Shown piece after piece: positions 45,519 to 55,747 of a stretch of 64,000 nucleotides of DNA. The stretch comes from Bradyrhizobium sp. MOS002. GTDB taxonomy: Bacteria > Pseudomonadota > Alphaproteobacteria > Rhizobiales > Xanthobacteraceae. The notes under the pieces were generated by a model that ran no database searches, had not been told where the DNA came from, and saw nothing but the letters and a program-made list of their open reading frames with translations. Each line of letters opens with the position of its first letter. Positions within the stretch are counted from its first letter, which is position 1. The stretch spans positions 372,001-436,000 of the forward strand of contig NZ_PYFX01000005.1 of assembly GCF_003020115.1 (NCBI RefSeq). Reading direction: 5' to 3'. Both the position numbers and the translations under genes were made by a program.

Positions 45519-45980
45519 ATGCCGATTACCGATCTGGTCGCGCCCGAGGCGATTCTCCCGGCATTGAAGGTCAACAGCAAGAAGCAGGCGCTTCAGGAAC
45601 TCGCGGCCAGGGCCGCCGAGCTGACCGGGCAGAACGAGCGTTCCGTGTTCGAGGTGCTCCTGCAGCGCGAGAAGCTCGGCACCACCGCGGTCGGCTACGG
45701 CGTCGCCATTCCCCACGGCAAGCTGCCCAAGCTGGAAAAGATCTTCGGCCTGTTCGCGCGTCTCGATCGTCCGATCGATTTCGAATCGATGGACGGCCAG
45801 CCGGTCGATCTCGTCTTCCTGCTGCTCGCCCCCGAAGGCGCCGGCGCCGATCACCTCAAGGCGCTGGCCCGCATCGCCCGTCTCCTCCGCGACCAGGACA
45901 TCGCCAAAAAGCTCCGCGCCTCGCGCGATGCGCAAGCGATCTATTCGGTGCTGGCACTGCCGCCGGCGACTGCGGCGTAA
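45519..45980 (+). CDS. ptsN: PTS IIA-like nitrogen-regulatory protein
   Basis: 153 aa EIIA-Ntr. The phosphoryl-accepting histidine is in TTAVGYGVAIPHGKLPKL. LVFLLLAPEGAGADHLKALARIARLLRD follows the family pattern. It is part of the nitrogen-related phosphotransfer system with EI-Ntr and NPr and modulates K+ uptake and metabolism in Rhizobiales. It sits at the end of the rpoN cluster. Confidence 0.95.
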   Translation: MPITDLVAPEAILPALKVNSKKQALQELAARAAELTGQNERSVFEVLLQREKLGTTAVGYGVAIPHGKLPKLEKIFGLFARLDRPIDFESMDGQPVDLVFLLLAPEGAGADHLKALARIARLLRDQDIAKKLRASRDAQAIYSVLALPPATAA

Positions 45981-46083
45981 CCCTCCTCCCTCGAACCGAC
46001 ACAGCGTCGTCTGCGACATATTGTGCAGCCGGGCGCTGCGATATTTCGTCTCCGGCACGGTTTCGGCGCGGGGATTTTGCAAG

Positions 46084-47196
46084 ATGATTTGCGGTTCGAT
46101 CGGGCGGGCTTTCGGTCTGCTTTGCTCCGTCACCATTGTCGCCACCACCGTGGCCCGCGCCGACGAGGCGTCCAACGACCGCGTCATCGCGGAGAAGACC
46201 GAGATCATTGCAGCCGATGCAACCAATGCAGTCGCTTACGAGCTGCGCGGCGAAGCCTACTACATCAAGCACGACTGGAATCGCGCCTTCGAGGATTGCA
46301 GCGCCGCGATCCGGATCGATCCGAATTTCGGGCGGGCCTATAACTGCCGCGGTCGCGCCTATTCTGCCAAAGGCGATCGCGATCACGCCATGATCGACTA
46401 CAACGAGGCCATTCGCCTCGACCCAAATTATGGGCCGGCCTACACCTCGCGCGCGGAGGCGTATTTCAACAGGGGCGATTTCGACGGCGCGATCGCCGGC
46501 TTCACCGAGGCCATCGAACGCAGCCCCAAGCAGGCTTACCGTGCGCTCGTCATGCGAGGGGAGGTGTATGCGGCGAAGGACGACACCGATCACGCCGTCG
46601 CCGATTACAGCGAGGCGATGCAGCGCAATCCGGCCGCCGCCTGGCCCTACGAGCTGCGCAGCACCATTCGTCTCCACAAGGGCGAGATCGATGCGGCTCT
46701 GGACGACTGCGACAGCGCCGTCCGCCTGGAGCCCGGAAGGGCCGGCGGCCACTATTGCCGGGCCATGGTGTTCCTGAAGAAGGACGATGCCGACAGCACT
46801 ATCCGGGAGCTGGATGACGTTACTAGGATTACGCCGTCTTTCGAGAAGGCCTATCTCGTTCGCGGCGTCGTCCTGCACGGGAAGGGCGACGACAAACGCG
46901 CCCTTGCCGATTTCGACGAACTGATCCGACTGCAGCCGGGGAATTGGGAGGCCTACAACAGTCGCGCCGGTCTGTTTCGGGACATCGGACAGCACGATCG
47001 CGCGCTCGCCGACTACAACGAGGCGATCCGGCTCGATCCGAAAAGCCAGCTCGCCCTGGTCAACCGCGCTCTCCTCTACATGATGATGTCCGACGCCAAA
47101 CATGCGCGCGCGGATTTCAACAGTGTGCTCGCGCTGCCACTGAGCGACAAATGGGCCGTGGACACGGCGCGCGAAGGACTTGGCTTTGTGAAGTGA
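46084..47196 (+). CDS. TPR-repeat protein, exported
   Basis: 370 aa from the ATG at 46084. A signal peptide MICGSIGRAFGLLCSVTIVATTVARA precedes about nine or ten 34-residue tetratricopeptide repeats, easily seen in pairs such as YNEAIRLDPNYGPAYTSRAEAYFNRGDFDGAI and DYNEAIRLDPKSQLALVNRALLY. Such proteins are scaffolds for protein-protein contacts. The role in this organism is unknown. It follows ptsN by about 100 bp; a shared transcript is uncertain. Confidence 0.85.
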   Translation: MICGSIGRAFGLLCSVTIVATTVARADEASNDRVIAEKTEIIAADATNAVAYELRGEAYYIKHDWNRAFEDCSAAIRIDPNFGRAYNCRGRAYSAKGDRDHAMIDYNEAIRLDPNYGPAYTSRAEAYFNRGDFDGAIAGFTEAIERSPKQAYRALVMRGEVYAAKDDTDHAVADYSEAMQRNPAAAWPYELRSTIRLHKGEIDAALDDCDSAVRLEPGRAGGHYCRAMVFLKKDDADSTIRELDDVTRITPSFEKAYLVRGVVLHGKGDDKRALADFDELIRLQPGNWEAYNSRAGLFRDIGQHDRALADYNEAIRLDPKSQLALVNRALLYMMMSDAKHARADFNSVLALPLSDKWAVDTAREGLGFVK

Positions 47197-47253
47197 TGCG
47201 CGGATAGAGCGCAGCCTTACGCTCCGTCATCGCGAGCGCGGGTCTCTCGACAC

Positions 47254-47340
47254 CGTCATTGCGAGGAGCCCTTGCGACGAAGCAATCCAGGCTGCCTCCG
47301 CGGAAAGATTCTGGATTGCTTCGCTGCGCTCGCAGAGACG
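47254..47340. repeat. Intergenic palindromic repeat, family D
   Basis: CGTCATTGCGAGGAGCCCTT, then GCGACGAAGCAATCCAG, with the inverted CTGGATTGCTTCGCTGCG at the right. A commonly dispersed repeat of this lineage; non-coding here. Confidence 0.75.
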
Positions 47341-47370
47341 ACGTGGAAACTTCATCAGCCGAAATAGAAA

Positions 47371-47400
47371 CGGGCACGCCTTCCTTCGAAGGCATGCCCG
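47371..47400 (-). terminator. Rho-independent terminator of the hsp20-DUF1150 operon
   Basis: CGGGCATGCCTTCGAAGGAA then GGCGTGCCCG read on the minus strand forms a long GC-rich hairpin, followed by TTTCTATTTC. It lies 33 bp after the DUF1150 stop. Confidence 0.75.
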
Positions 47401-47432
47401 CTTGAAACCCTATTCGTGCGACGTGCGCGTGC

Positions 47433-47705
47433 TCAGTGCACGCTCACCGCTTGCAGCTCGTTGCTCCAGGCGTTGGCGATCGCGGCTTCGCGGCTGTCGG
47501 TCAGCATGATCGGCGTGCCGTCGGCGGCGTGGAGCGCGAAGAGCTTGAGGCCCGGCGCGATCTTCGGCGCTTCGGGAAACAGGCCCGGCACATCCTCGGA
47601 GCGGATCTGCTTCACATAGGCGATATGGCCTTCGCCGAGGGTTGCCAGCGTCTCCGGCGAGACGTTCTTGGCTTCGTATTCGAACGCAACGTGACCTTCA
47701 CTCAT
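47433..47705 (-). CDS. DUF1150 family protein
   Basis: 90 aa. It begins MSEGHVAFEYEAKNVSPETLATLG and contains GHIAYVKQIRSEDVPGLFPEAP, then LKLFALHAADGTPIMLTDSREAAIANAWSNEL. The DUF1150 pattern is well preserved. The family often follows hsp20 genes in rhizobia. Function is unknown, and stress-related from context. It lies 51 bp downstream of hsp20 in the same operon. Confidence 0.9.
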   Translation of the reverse strand: MSEGHVAFEYEAKNVSPETLATLGEGHIAYVKQIRSEDVPGLFPEAPKIAPGLKLFALHAADGTPIMLTDSREAAIANAWSNELQAVSVH

Positions 47706-47756
47706 GGTCTCGACTCCTTCACAGAAACTAAGCGGTCGAGTCCGCTACTCGTTCCA

Positions 47757-48182
47757 TTATTCGTGCTCATTGATAGCGATTGTCTTAACGATCCTCTCCG
47801 GTTCCGGCCGGGCAAGATCGATCGCCAGCAATCCGTTCTTCAGATCCGCACCCAGCACCAGCATCCCCTCCGCCAGCACGAAGGTGCGCTGGAAGTGGCG
47901 CGCGGCGATGCCGCGATGGATGTATTGCCGGGTCTTGTCGTCCTGCTGCCGCCCGCGAATGACGAGCTGGTTTTCCTCAATGGTTACATCGAGTTGGTCG
48001 CGGGTAAATCCGGCGACCGCCAGCGTGATCCGCAGCCGCTCGGGCTGGCCCTCCGATCGGTCGCACCTCTCGATATTGTAGGGAGGGTAACCGTCGGCAC
48101 CTTTGACGACCCGATCGAGCACGCGCTCGATCTCGTCGAAGCCCAGAAGGAACGGACTGGAAAGCGTGGGAACACGAGACAT
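47757..48182 (-). CDS. Hsp20/alpha-crystallin small heat shock protein
   Basis: 141 aa class A-type small heat shock protein. The N-terminus is MSRVPTLSSPFLLGFDEIERVLDRV. The alpha-crystallin domain includes YPPYNIERCDRSEGQPERLRITLAVAGFTRDQLDVTIEENQLVIRGRQQ and the GVAARHFQRTF-like segment IAARHFQRTFVLAEGM. The C-terminal tail ends with the IxI-type motif (TIAI). A passive chaperone that holds unfolding proteins. A ROSE-like thermosensor lies directly upstream (48183-48281). Confidence 0.94.
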   Translation of the reverse strand: MSRVPTLSSPFLLGFDEIERVLDRVVKGADGYPPYNIERCDRSEGQPERLRITLAVAGFTRDQLDVTIEENQLVIRGRQQDDKTRQYIHRGIAARHFQRTFVLAEGMLVLGADLKNGLLAIDLARPEPERIVKTIAINEHE

Positions 48183-48281
48183 AGTTTACAAAGTCCTCTC
48201 GAAGCGACTTTGGTGCATCAGGGCCCGTACAGGCACCCCTTGATCAGCAATATGGGCATATCCGCGTGTCGGTTCAAGGAC
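48183..48281 (-). promoter_or_regulatory. ROSE-type RNA thermometer in the hsp20 5' leader
   Basis: The minus-strand leader next to the ATG folds as CAAAGTC-GCTTCGAGAG-GACTTTG (48189-48212). Within it TCGCT faces AGGA: U-A, C-G, a bulged G, C-G, U-A, the conserved U-Y-G-C-U against the Shine-Dalgarno of ROSE elements. Two further hairpins upstream (GGTGC...GCACC at 48212-48237; CCTTGA...TCAAGG at 48238-48279) give the multi-stem layout of ROSE. At high temperature the AGGA is freed. Confidence 0.8.
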
Positions 48282-48477
48282 GTAGCGGGGGCTGTGGATT
48301 GGCAGCTCACCCACTCTGCCATGCACAAAGGCTGACTTGTCGTCATGGCGCGAAACGCCTGCGACTAGCCCTGCGTCCGACGAATTTGCGGGTCGATTTT
48401 TCTCAACGAAAACAAACACCCTTCTACTGTGCATGGGGTTGTTTTCGCGGTTTTGACCGATCGACCTGCGGAACCGG

Positions 48478-49566
<1,089 letters not shown>

Positions 49567-49571
49567 GGGAT

Positions 49572-50420
49572 CTACTTTTCCGTCTCCACGAGTCCGCGCA
49601 CGAACAGTTTCTGCATCACGACGACGACGAACACCGGTGGCAGCATCGCGAGCACGGCGGTCGCCATCACGATCGGCCATTCGGTCAGCGCGTCGGTGGT
49701 GGTGATCATCTTGCGGATGCCGACCTGGATGGTCTGCATGTCGTCGCGGGTGGTGATCAGCAGCGGCCAGAGATATTGATTCCAGCCGAGGATGAAAAGG
49801 ATCACGAACAGCGCCGCCATGTTGGTGCGCGACAGCGGCAGCAGCGTGTCCCAGAAGAAGCGCAGGGGACCGGCGCCGTCGATGCGCGAGGCCTCCAGCA
49901 GCTCGTCCGGCACGGTCATGAAGAACTGGCGGAACAGCAGCGTCGCGGTGGCCGAGGCGATCAGCGGCAGCGCCAGGCCCGCATAGCTGTCCAGCATGTG
50001 CAGATCTGCGACGATCTTGTAGGTCGGATAGATGCGCACCTCGACCGGCAGCATCAGGGTGATGAAGATGATCCAGAAGATCGGCATCCGGAACGGAAAG
50101 CGGAAATAGACGATCGCATAGGCGGAGATGATCGAGATCGCGATCTTGCCGACCGCGATCAGCAGCGCCATCACCAGCGAGTTCAGCATCATGTTGCCGA
50201 CGGGCTCGCGGGTCGAGCCGCTCGTGCCGACGAAAATGGTCTGGTAGTAGACCTCGAAGAAATGACCGCCCGGCAGCAGCGACATCTGCCCGTTGGCGAT
50301 CAGCGCGTTGTCCTGGGTCGAGGCGACGAACGCGATGTAGACGGGGAACGCGACGATCGCGATCCCGATCCAGAGGATGATGTGGGCGATGTAGCGCCGG
50401 AAGCCCTCTTCCTCGACCAT
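49572..50420 (-). CDS. ugpE: ABC transporter permease UgpE
   Basis: 282 aa with six membrane helices and the EAA loop [28 protein letters not shown]. It starts with [34 protein letters not shown], and [20 protein letters not shown] is the C-terminal end. Second permease of the glycerol-3-phosphate or polyol transporter. The start overlaps the ugpA stop by 1 bp. Confidence 0.93.
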   Translation of the reverse strand: MVEEEGFRRYIAHIILWIGIAIVAFPVYIAFVASTQDNALIANGQMSLLPGGHFFEVYYQTIFVGTSGSTREPVGNMMLNSLVMALLIAVGKIAISIISAYAIVYFRFPFRMPIFWIIFITLMLPVEVRIYPTYKIVADLHMLDSYAGLALPLIASATATLLFRQFFMTVPDELLEASRIDGAGPLRFFWDTLLPLSRTNMAALFVILFILGWNQYLWPLLITTRDDMQTIQVGIRKMITTTDALTEWPIVMATAVLAMLPPVFVVVVMQKLFVRGLVETEK

Positions 50421-51301
50421 CAGTAGGTCACCTTGCGTTCGACGAAGCGGAACTGGATTCCCGTCAGCACGATGACCATGACCATCAGGATGACCGACTG
50501 CGCGGCCGAGCTGCCGAGATTGCCGCCGAGCAGTCCGTCGGAATAGACCTTGTAGACCAGCGTCACCGTCGACGTTCCCGGACCGCCGCGGGTCATCGTG
50601 TCGATGATGCCGAACGTGTCGAAGAAGGCGTAGACGATGTTGACCACCAGCAGGAAGAAGATGGTCGGCGACAGCAGCGGGAACGTCACGGTCCAGAACC
50701 GCCGCATCGGACGGGCGCCGTCGATCGCGGCGGCCTCGAACACGCTCTTCGGGATCGCTTGCAGGCCGGCGAGAAAGAACAGGAAATTATAGGAGATCTG
50801 CTTCCACGCGGCGGCGAGGATGATCAGCGCGGCGGCCTGGTCGCCGTCGAGCAGCGGATTCCAGTCGATGCCCATGTTGCGCAGATAACGCGAGAGCACG
50901 CCGAGCGAGGGATGCAGCATGAAGATCCAGAGCACGCCGACCACGGGCGGCGCCACCGCATAGGGCCAGATCAGCAGCGTGCGGTAGAGCATCGAGCCAC
51001 GCAGCGGCTTGTCCGCCATCACGGCGAGCAGCAGCGCGAAGGACAGCGACGAGACGGCGATGGCGAACGAGAACAAGAAGGTTCGGACGATCGCCTCGAA
51101 ATAGGCTGCGTCCTTGAACAGGTCGATGTAATTCTCGAACCAGACAAACGTGGTCGACAGACCGAACGCATCCTGGAGCAGGAAGGACTGGACCACCGCC
51201 TGCAGGGCCGGCCAATAGAAGAAAATCAGGACGATCGCGAGCTGCGGCGCAACCAGCGCGTACGGTAACAGCCTTGACTGGAAAATCGCTTGCTTTTGCA
51301 T
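50420..51301 (-). CDS. ugpA: ABC transporter permease UgpA
   Basis: 293 aa with six membrane helices, starting [36 protein letters not shown]. The EAA motif is [29 protein letters not shown]-terminus ends [13 protein letters not shown]. Partner of UgpE. Followed (upstream on the minus strand) by ugpB, with a perfect 12-bp hairpin in the 48-bp gap. Confidence 0.93.
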   Translation of the reverse strand: MQKQAIFQSRLLPYALVAPQLAIVLIFFYWPALQAVVQSFLLQDAFGLSTTFVWFENYIDLFKDAAYFEAIVRTFLFSFAIAVSSLSFALLLAVMADKPLRGSMLYRTLLIWPYAVAPPVVGVLWIFMLHPSLGVLSRYLRNMGIDWNPLLDGDQAAALIILAAAWKQISYNFLFFLAGLQAIPKSVFEAAAIDGARPMRRFWTVTFPLLSPTIFFLLVVNIVYAFFDTFGIIDTMTRGGPGTSTVTLVYKVYSDGLLGGNLGSSAAQSVILMVMVIVLTGIQFRFVERKVTY

Positions 51302-51311
51302 GATGCCAGCA

Positions 51312-51342
51312 GAGCGGCAGGCCGGGTCGCGGCCTGCCGCTC
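51312..51342 (-). terminator. Intercistronic hairpin between ugpB and ugpA
   Basis: GAGCGGCAGGCC pairs perfectly with GGCCTGCCGCTC around a 7-nt loop. It lies just after the ugpB stop. There is no U-run, so it may limit readthrough or protect the ugpB mRNA 3' end, giving more binding protein than permease. Confidence 0.6.
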
Positions 51343-51348
51343 ATTGCC

Positions 51349-52665
51349 TCACTTGACGGCGGTCTTTTCGAACTGCCGCAGCATCGTGTTGCCGCGCTCG
51401 ACGGCGGCATCCAGCGCCTGCTTGGCGGTCTTCTTGCCGGCCAGCGCCTGCTCGATCTCTTCCGACCACACGTCACGCAGCTGAACCATGTTGCCGAGGC
51501 GCAGACCGCGCGAATTCTCGGTCGGCTCCTTGTTGGTCAGCTCGAGCAGCGGCGTCTCGAGATAGGGCTGATCCTTGTAGAAGCCCTCTTCCTTCGCCTT
51601 GGCGTAGGCCGCCTTGGTGATCGGCAGATAGCCCGAGGCCTTGTGGATATAGACCTGGCGATCGGTGTCCGAGAGGAAGGTCAGGAACTTCGCGACCCCC
51701 TTGTATTCCTCGGCCGACTTGCCGCCCATCACCCACAGCGAAGCGCCGCCGATGATCGAGTTCTGCGGTGCGCCCTTGACGTCCGGATAATACGGCATCG
51801 GCACGGCGGTGAAGGCGAACTTGGCCTGCGCCTTGACGTTGCCGAAGAACGCCGACGAGGTCAGGTAGATCGGGCATTCGCCGGAGGTGAAGCGGCCTTC
51901 GCCGGTGTTGGTGCGGCCGGCGTAGTCATAGGTCTTTGTCTTCTGCAGCTCGACCAGGGTTTCGAGATGCTTGACCTGAAGCGGTCCGTTGAACTCCAGC
52001 ACGGTGTCGAAGCCGTCGAGGCCGTTGGCCTTGCTGGCGAGCGGCACGTTGTGCCAGGCCGAGAGCTGCTCGAGATTGACCCAGGTGACCCAGGAACCGG
52101 AGAAGCCGCAAGTGTCGTGACCGGCAGCCTTTAGCTTCTTGGCGGCCTCGAACGTTTCGGGCCAGGTCTTCGGGATCTCGACATTCGCCTTCTTCAGCTC
52201 GTCGAGGTTCACCCACATCACGGTCGAGGACGAGTTGAAGGGGAAGGACAGCATTTCGCCCTTCGACGTCGAATAGTAGCCGGTGATGGCGGGCAGGTAG
52301 ATCTTGGGGTCGAACTTCTCGCCGGCCTCAGTCATCAGCTTGTAGACGGGCTTCACGGCGCCGGTCGCGGCCATCATGGTCGCGGTGCCGACTTCGAACA
52401 CCTGCATGATGTGCGGGGCGTTGCCGGCGCGGAACGCCGCGATGCCCGCGTTCATCGTATCGGGATAGTTGCCCTTGTAGGTCGGGATCACCTTGTAGTC
52501 GCTCTGCGACGCGTTGAAGTCGGTGGCGAGCTTGACGATGACGTCGTTGTTGGCGCCTGTCATCGCGTGCCACCACTGGATTTCGGTCGCGGCCGAGGCC
52601 GGCGAGGCCGATAATCCAACCGTGAATGCAATAGCGGCAGCCGCTCCAAAGTGTCGAAGAGCCAT
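51349..52665 (-). CDS. ugpB: Sn-glycerol-3-phosphate-type ABC transporter substrate-binding protein
   Basis: 438 aa from the ATG at 52665 (MALRHFGAAAAIAFTVGLSASPASA, signal peptide). The mature protein has TEIQWWHAMTGANNDVIVKLATDFN, and YKVIPTYKGNYPDTMNAGIAAFRAGNAPHIMQVFEVGTATMMAA, which is typical for UgpB-family extracellular solute-binding proteins. It captures sn-glycerol-3-phosphate or a related polyol phosphate in the periplasm. A GGAGG site precedes the start. First gene of the ugp operon. Confidence 0.93.
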   Translation of the reverse strand: MALRHFGAAAAIAFTVGLSASPASAATEIQWWHAMTGANNDVIVKLATDFNASQSDYKVIPTYKGNYPDTMNAGIAAFRAGNAPHIMQVFEVGTATMMAATGAVKPVYKLMTEAGEKFDPKIYLPAITGYYSTSKGEMLSFPFNSSSTVMWVNLDELKKANVEIPKTWPETFEAAKKLKAAGHDTCGFSGSWVTWVNLEQLSAWHNVPLASKANGLDGFDTVLEFNGPLQVKHLETLVELQKTKTYDYAGRTNTGEGRFTSGECPIYLTSSAFFGNVKAQAKFAFTAVPMPYYPDVKGAPQNSIIGGASLWVMGGKSAEEYKGVAKFLTFLSDTDRQVYIHKASGYLPITKAAYAKAKEEGFYKDQPYLETPLLELTNKEPTENSRGLRLGNMVQLRDVWSEEIEQALAGKKTAKQALDAAVERGNTMLRQFEKTAVK

Positions 52666-53074
52666 CAAGTAAACCTCCCTTGGCCGTTCTCTTAGGCCGT
52701 CAAAAATGATCGCTTGCGCTAGCAGCGCCATATGACGTTCACATGACTGTGTAAGCGGCCGAAACGAAAGCGGCAAGCGCTGCAAAAGGGAAGCTGTCAA
52801 ATAGGCGAATGCCGCGCGCGCAGCGTTCTCCGTTCGCGGTGCAGCATTCGGGAGTGATGGGTTGGTCGCTACGTCTTCAGCAGAATAGTGAGGCAGACGA
52901 TCGGCCCGCGGGCTCCCAAACCTCTCCCGCTTGCGGGAGAGGTCGCGCCGAAGGCGCGGGTGAGGGCTCTTTCCGCTTGGGGATTGTCCCGTTGCGGAGA
53001 TACCCTCTCCCCAACCCTCTCCCGCAAGCGGGCGAGGGAGCGCACCTACGGTGAGGCTCGATGTTCGTCTTATC
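52666..53074. repeat. ugp promoter region with paired family B repeats
   Basis: About 400 bp without a gene. Positions 52918-53042 hold two inverted family B palindromes (CCTCTCCCGCTTGCGGGAGA and CTCTCCCGCAAGCGGGCGAG). The remainder upstream of ugpB should carry the promoter; I see no clear operator. Confidence 0.6.
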
Positions 53075-54292
53075 TCAACGCTTGCGCTCGGGTCCGCAGA
53101 CCGTGCCCTGCTCCACCATCGCGTCGATCTCGGACCTGGAGTAGCCGAATTCGCCCAGCACCTCGGCTGCATGTTGGCTGAATTTCGGCGGCAGGCGACG
53201 CAGGCTCGGCTTGCTGCGGTCGAGTCGGATCGGCGATGCCACGCCCTTGTACCAGTCCTTCTCGATAATATCGCCGCGGGCGATCGTGTGCGGGTTGGTC
53301 AACGCCTGGTCGATCTTCTGCACGGGCCCTGCGGGCAGGCCCGCGGCGAGCAGGCGATTGCACAGCGGCTCGGCCTCGTGCTGGCTGAACACGGCGGCGA
53401 GCTCGGCCCGCAGCGCTTCGCGATTGGCGATGCGATCCTTGTTGCGGGCAAAGCGCGGATCGGTGCCGAGCTCGGGCTTGCCGATCTCCTTGGCGAGCTT
53501 GCGGAAGGTGCCGTCATTGCCGACGCCGATGAAGATGTCGTCGGTCTTGGTCGGGAAGATCGCATAGGGCACGAGGTTGGGATGCTCGTTGCCGGTCAGC
53601 GACGGCGGCTTACCATGCATGAAATAATTCGCGGTGTGCGGATGCATGATGGCGAGACCGGTCTCGTACAGCGTGGTCTCCAGGAACTGGCCCTGGCCCG
53701 AGCGCTGCCGCTCCGACAACGCCATCAAGATGCCGATCGCCGCATAGAGGCCGGTGCCGATGTCCACCAGCGGCACGCCGATCCGCATCGGCCCGCTCTC
53801 GGGCGAGCCGGTCGCCGCGATCATGCCGGTCATGGCCTGGATGATGGCGTCATAGCCGGGATTGCCGCCGCGCGGTCCGTCGGCGCCGAAGCCGCAGATC
53901 CGGCAATGCACGAGGCGCGGAAATTTTTCGCGCAACACCTCGTTGCCGATGCCCCATTTCTCCAGCGTGCCTGGCTTGAAGTTCTCGATCAGGACGTCGG
54001 CGCTCTCCAGCATCTTGAGCAGCACGGTCCGGCCGCCCTCGGAGGCGAGGTCGAGGCCGATCGAGCGCTTGTTGCGGTTGATGCCGATGAAATAGGCCGC
54101 GTCCTCCTCGTGGAAGGGAGGGCCCCAGTCGCGCACCTCGTCGCCTGCGGGCGGCTCGACCTTGATCACGTCGGCGCCGTGGTCGGCGAGGATCTGGGTG
54201 CAATAGGGACCGCCGAGCACGCGCGTGAGATCGATGACGCGCAGGCCGCTCATTGCACCCGTGGCGGCTCCAGAACTGGCGGCTTCAGTCAT
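53075..54292 (-). CDS. CaiB/BaiF family CoA-transferase
   Basis: 405 aa class III CoA-transferase. The start MTEAASSGAATGAMSGLRVIDLTRVLGGPYCTQILADHGADVIKVEPP is the family N-terminus. The catalytic Asp sits in GNPGYDAIIQAMTGMIAATG. The central part has GIGNDGTFRKL-type (FIGVGNDGTFRKLAKEIGKPELGTD) and HTIARGDI. Enzymes of this family exchange CoA between oxalate, carnitine, succinate and others; the donor-acceptor pair cannot be named. ATG at 54253 (MSGLRV) is an alternative. It is downstream of ohr on the same strand. Confidence 0.9.
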   Translation of the reverse strand: MTEAASSGAATGAMSGLRVIDLTRVLGGPYCTQILADHGADVIKVEPPAGDEVRDWGPPFHEEDAAYFIGINRNKRSIGLDLASEGGRTVLLKMLESADVLIENFKPGTLEKWGIGNEVLREKFPRLVHCRICGFGADGPRGGNPGYDAIIQAMTGMIAATGSPESGPMRIGVPLVDIGTGLYAAIGILMALSERQRSGQGQFLETTLYETGLAIMHPHTANYFMHGKPPSLTGNEHPNLVPYAIFPTKTDDIFIGVGNDGTFRKLAKEIGKPELGTDPRFARNKDRIANREALRAELAAVFSQHEAEPLCNRLLAAGLPAGPVQKIDQALTNPHTIARGDIIEKDWYKGVASPIRLDRSKPSLRRLPPKFSQHAAEVLGEFGYSRSEIDAMVEQGTVCGPERKR

Positions 54293-54418
54293 CCCTTCGC
54301 GTCCCCTGTGTCGATATGGATCACAGGCCTAACGAGGTTCGTTCGAACCGGCAATGGCTTCCCGTAGGGCCTCATGCAGGCCGCTCGCCGCAATCCCGCG
54401 GGATGGCAAATCAAGCGA

Positions 54419-54456
54419 AAGCGGCCGGCCCGAGGGGGATCCCGGGCCAGCCGCTT
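54419..54456 (-). terminator. Terminator of ohr
   Basis: On the minus strand AAGCGGCTGGCCCGGG pairs with CCCTCGGGCCGGCCGCTT and is followed by TCGCTTG. It starts 12 bp past the ohr stop. Confidence 0.65.
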
Positions 54457-54467
54457 CACGTAACCGA

Positions 54468-54893
54468 TCAGACGACCGTCAGGCGAACGTCGACATTGCC
54501 GCGCGTCGCGTTGGAATACGGGCACACCTGGTGCGCCTTCTCGACCAGCGCCTCGGCTTCCGCGCGGGCGAGGCCCGGCAGCGAGACGGCAAGGTCGATG
54601 TCGAGACCGAAGCCGCCGGCCGCGCGCGGACCGATGCCGACGGTCGAGGTCACGGAGGCGTCGGCCGGAACCTTCGGGCCGCCCTGTGAGGACACGAACT
54701 TCATCGCGCCGATGAAGCAGGCGGCATAGCCCGCCGCAAACAGCTGCTCGGGATTGTTGCCGGCGCCGCCACCGCCGCCGAGCTCCTTCGGCGTGGTGAG
54801 CTTGACGTCGAGCGCGCCGTCGAGGGTCGCGGCATGGCCGTCGCGGCCGCCGGTGGCTTTTGCGCTGGTCTTGTAGAGGACGTTCACGGACAT
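54468..54893 (-). CDS. ohr: Organic hydroperoxide resistance protein
   Basis: 141 aa Ohr/OsmC-fold peroxidase, reducing organic hydroperoxides with two cysteines. The first active cysteine is in [16 protein letters not shown] and the second in [20 protein letters not shown]. The N-terminal [34 protein letters not shown] matches the family. Divergent from ohrR across a 150-bp region holding a palindromic operator. Confidence 0.96.
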   Translation of the reverse strand: MSVNVLYKTSAKATGGRDGHAATLDGALDVKLTTPKELGGGGGAGNNPEQLFAAGYAACFIGAMKFVSSQGGPKVPADASVTSTVGIGPRAAGGFGLDIDLAVSLPGLARAEAEALVEKAHQVCPYSNATRGNVDVRLTVV

Positions 54894-54934
54894 TTTCGTC
54901 TCCCTGTGCTTTCGGGTGGGGTACGATCTTTATC

Positions 54935-55002
54935 GCAAACAATTAGATTGCGCGCAATTGAAATCATGGCGTCTCACATTTAATTGTTCGCAATTGAATG
55001 TG
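54935..55002. promoter_or_regulatory. OhrR operator region between ohr and ohrR
   Basis: A 28-bp palindrome at 54975-55002 reads CACATTTAATTG-TTCG-CAATTGAATGTG, 11 of 12 arm positions symmetric. A second AT-rich site with AATT and CAATTG half-sites (ACAATTAGATTG then CGCGCAATTG) lies at 54935-54960. OhrR binds such AATT-containing palindromes. Inferred from the sequence. Confidence 0.7.
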
Positions 55003-55046
55003 CAGCCGCCCGGCCCCAGAATGGAGCAAGTCCTGTGAGATTCTCG

Positions 55047-55508
55047 ATGCCCCGGAAACATTCGGCAGCGGACGCGCCGCTTCGTCTCGACAACCAGATC
55101 TGCTTCGCGGTCTATTCGGCCGCGCATGCCTTCAACCGCGTCTACAAGCCGCTGCTGGACCGGCTCGGCCTGACCTATCCGCAATATCTGGTGATGTTGG
55201 TGCTGTGGGAGCGTGACGACGTGCCGGTCAGGGACATCGGGGAAAAGCTGTTCCTGGATTCGGGCACGCTGACGCCTCTGCTCAAGCGGCTCGAGGCGGC
55301 CCACCTCGTCAAGCGCACGCGCTCGCGCGAGGACGAACGTCAGGTGCTGATCGCGTTGACCCCGCAGGGCCACGCCTTGAAGGACAAGGCGCGCGCCGTG
55401 CCGCAATCGATCCTGGCGGCGTCGGACTGCTCGGTCTCGGAACTGGTCGCGATGAAGGATGAGATTGTGGCGCTACGCGACCGGTTGAATGCGGTGATCG
55501 GGGAGTAG
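55047..55508 (+). CDS. ohrR: MarR-family organic-peroxide sensor repressor OhrR
   Basis: 153 aa from the ATG at 55047. The sensing cysteine is in [42 protein letters not shown]. The winged helix follows with [45 protein letters not shown]. It is a single-cysteine-type OhrR: a second cysteine occurs in SDCSVSEL. Oxidation of the N-terminal cysteine releases DNA and derepresses ohr. Confidence 0.95.
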   Translation: MPRKHSAADAPLRLDNQICFAVYSAAHAFNRVYKPLLDRLGLTYPQYLVMLVLWERDDVPVRDIGEKLFLDSGTLTPLLKRLEAAHLVKRTRSREDERQVLIALTPQGHALKDKARAVPQSILAASDCSVSELVAMKDEIVALRDRLNAVIGE

Positions 55509-55510
55509 GG

Positions 55511-55747
55511 TTAGAGCCGTTTCTTGGCGAAGGCGCGACCGGACGCTGACTTCAGATACCTCTCGAATGCCACAGCTTGCTTCTCGTTGCTGAACGCAAC
55601 GTAAGTCTTGAGACGCCAAGGCCCGTATTTCGAGGTGTGGGGCACCTCGCCAGCATTGTGCTTTGTCAGTCGGGCGCGCAGATCGTCGGTAATCCCGACA
55701 TAAAAGTGGAGGGAATCGAGGCTCTCAAGGATGTAGACGTACTTCAC
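55511..55747 (-). CDS. Small GIY-YIG (UPF0213-like) nuclease-domain protein
   Basis: 78 aa. The core is MKYVYILESLDSLHFYVGITDDLRARLTKHNAGEVPHTSKY, with YVYILES and YVGITDDL, the conserved Arg, and the acidic residue in NEKQAVAFERYLKSASG. Such minimal GIY-YIG proteins are widespread in bacteria. Activity and role are not established. The gene stop is 2 bp from the ohrR stop (convergent). Confidence 0.88.
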   Translation of the reverse strand: MKYVYILESLDSLHFYVGITDDLRARLTKHNAGEVPHTSKYGPWRLKTYVAFSNEKQAVAFERYLKSASGRAFAKKRL

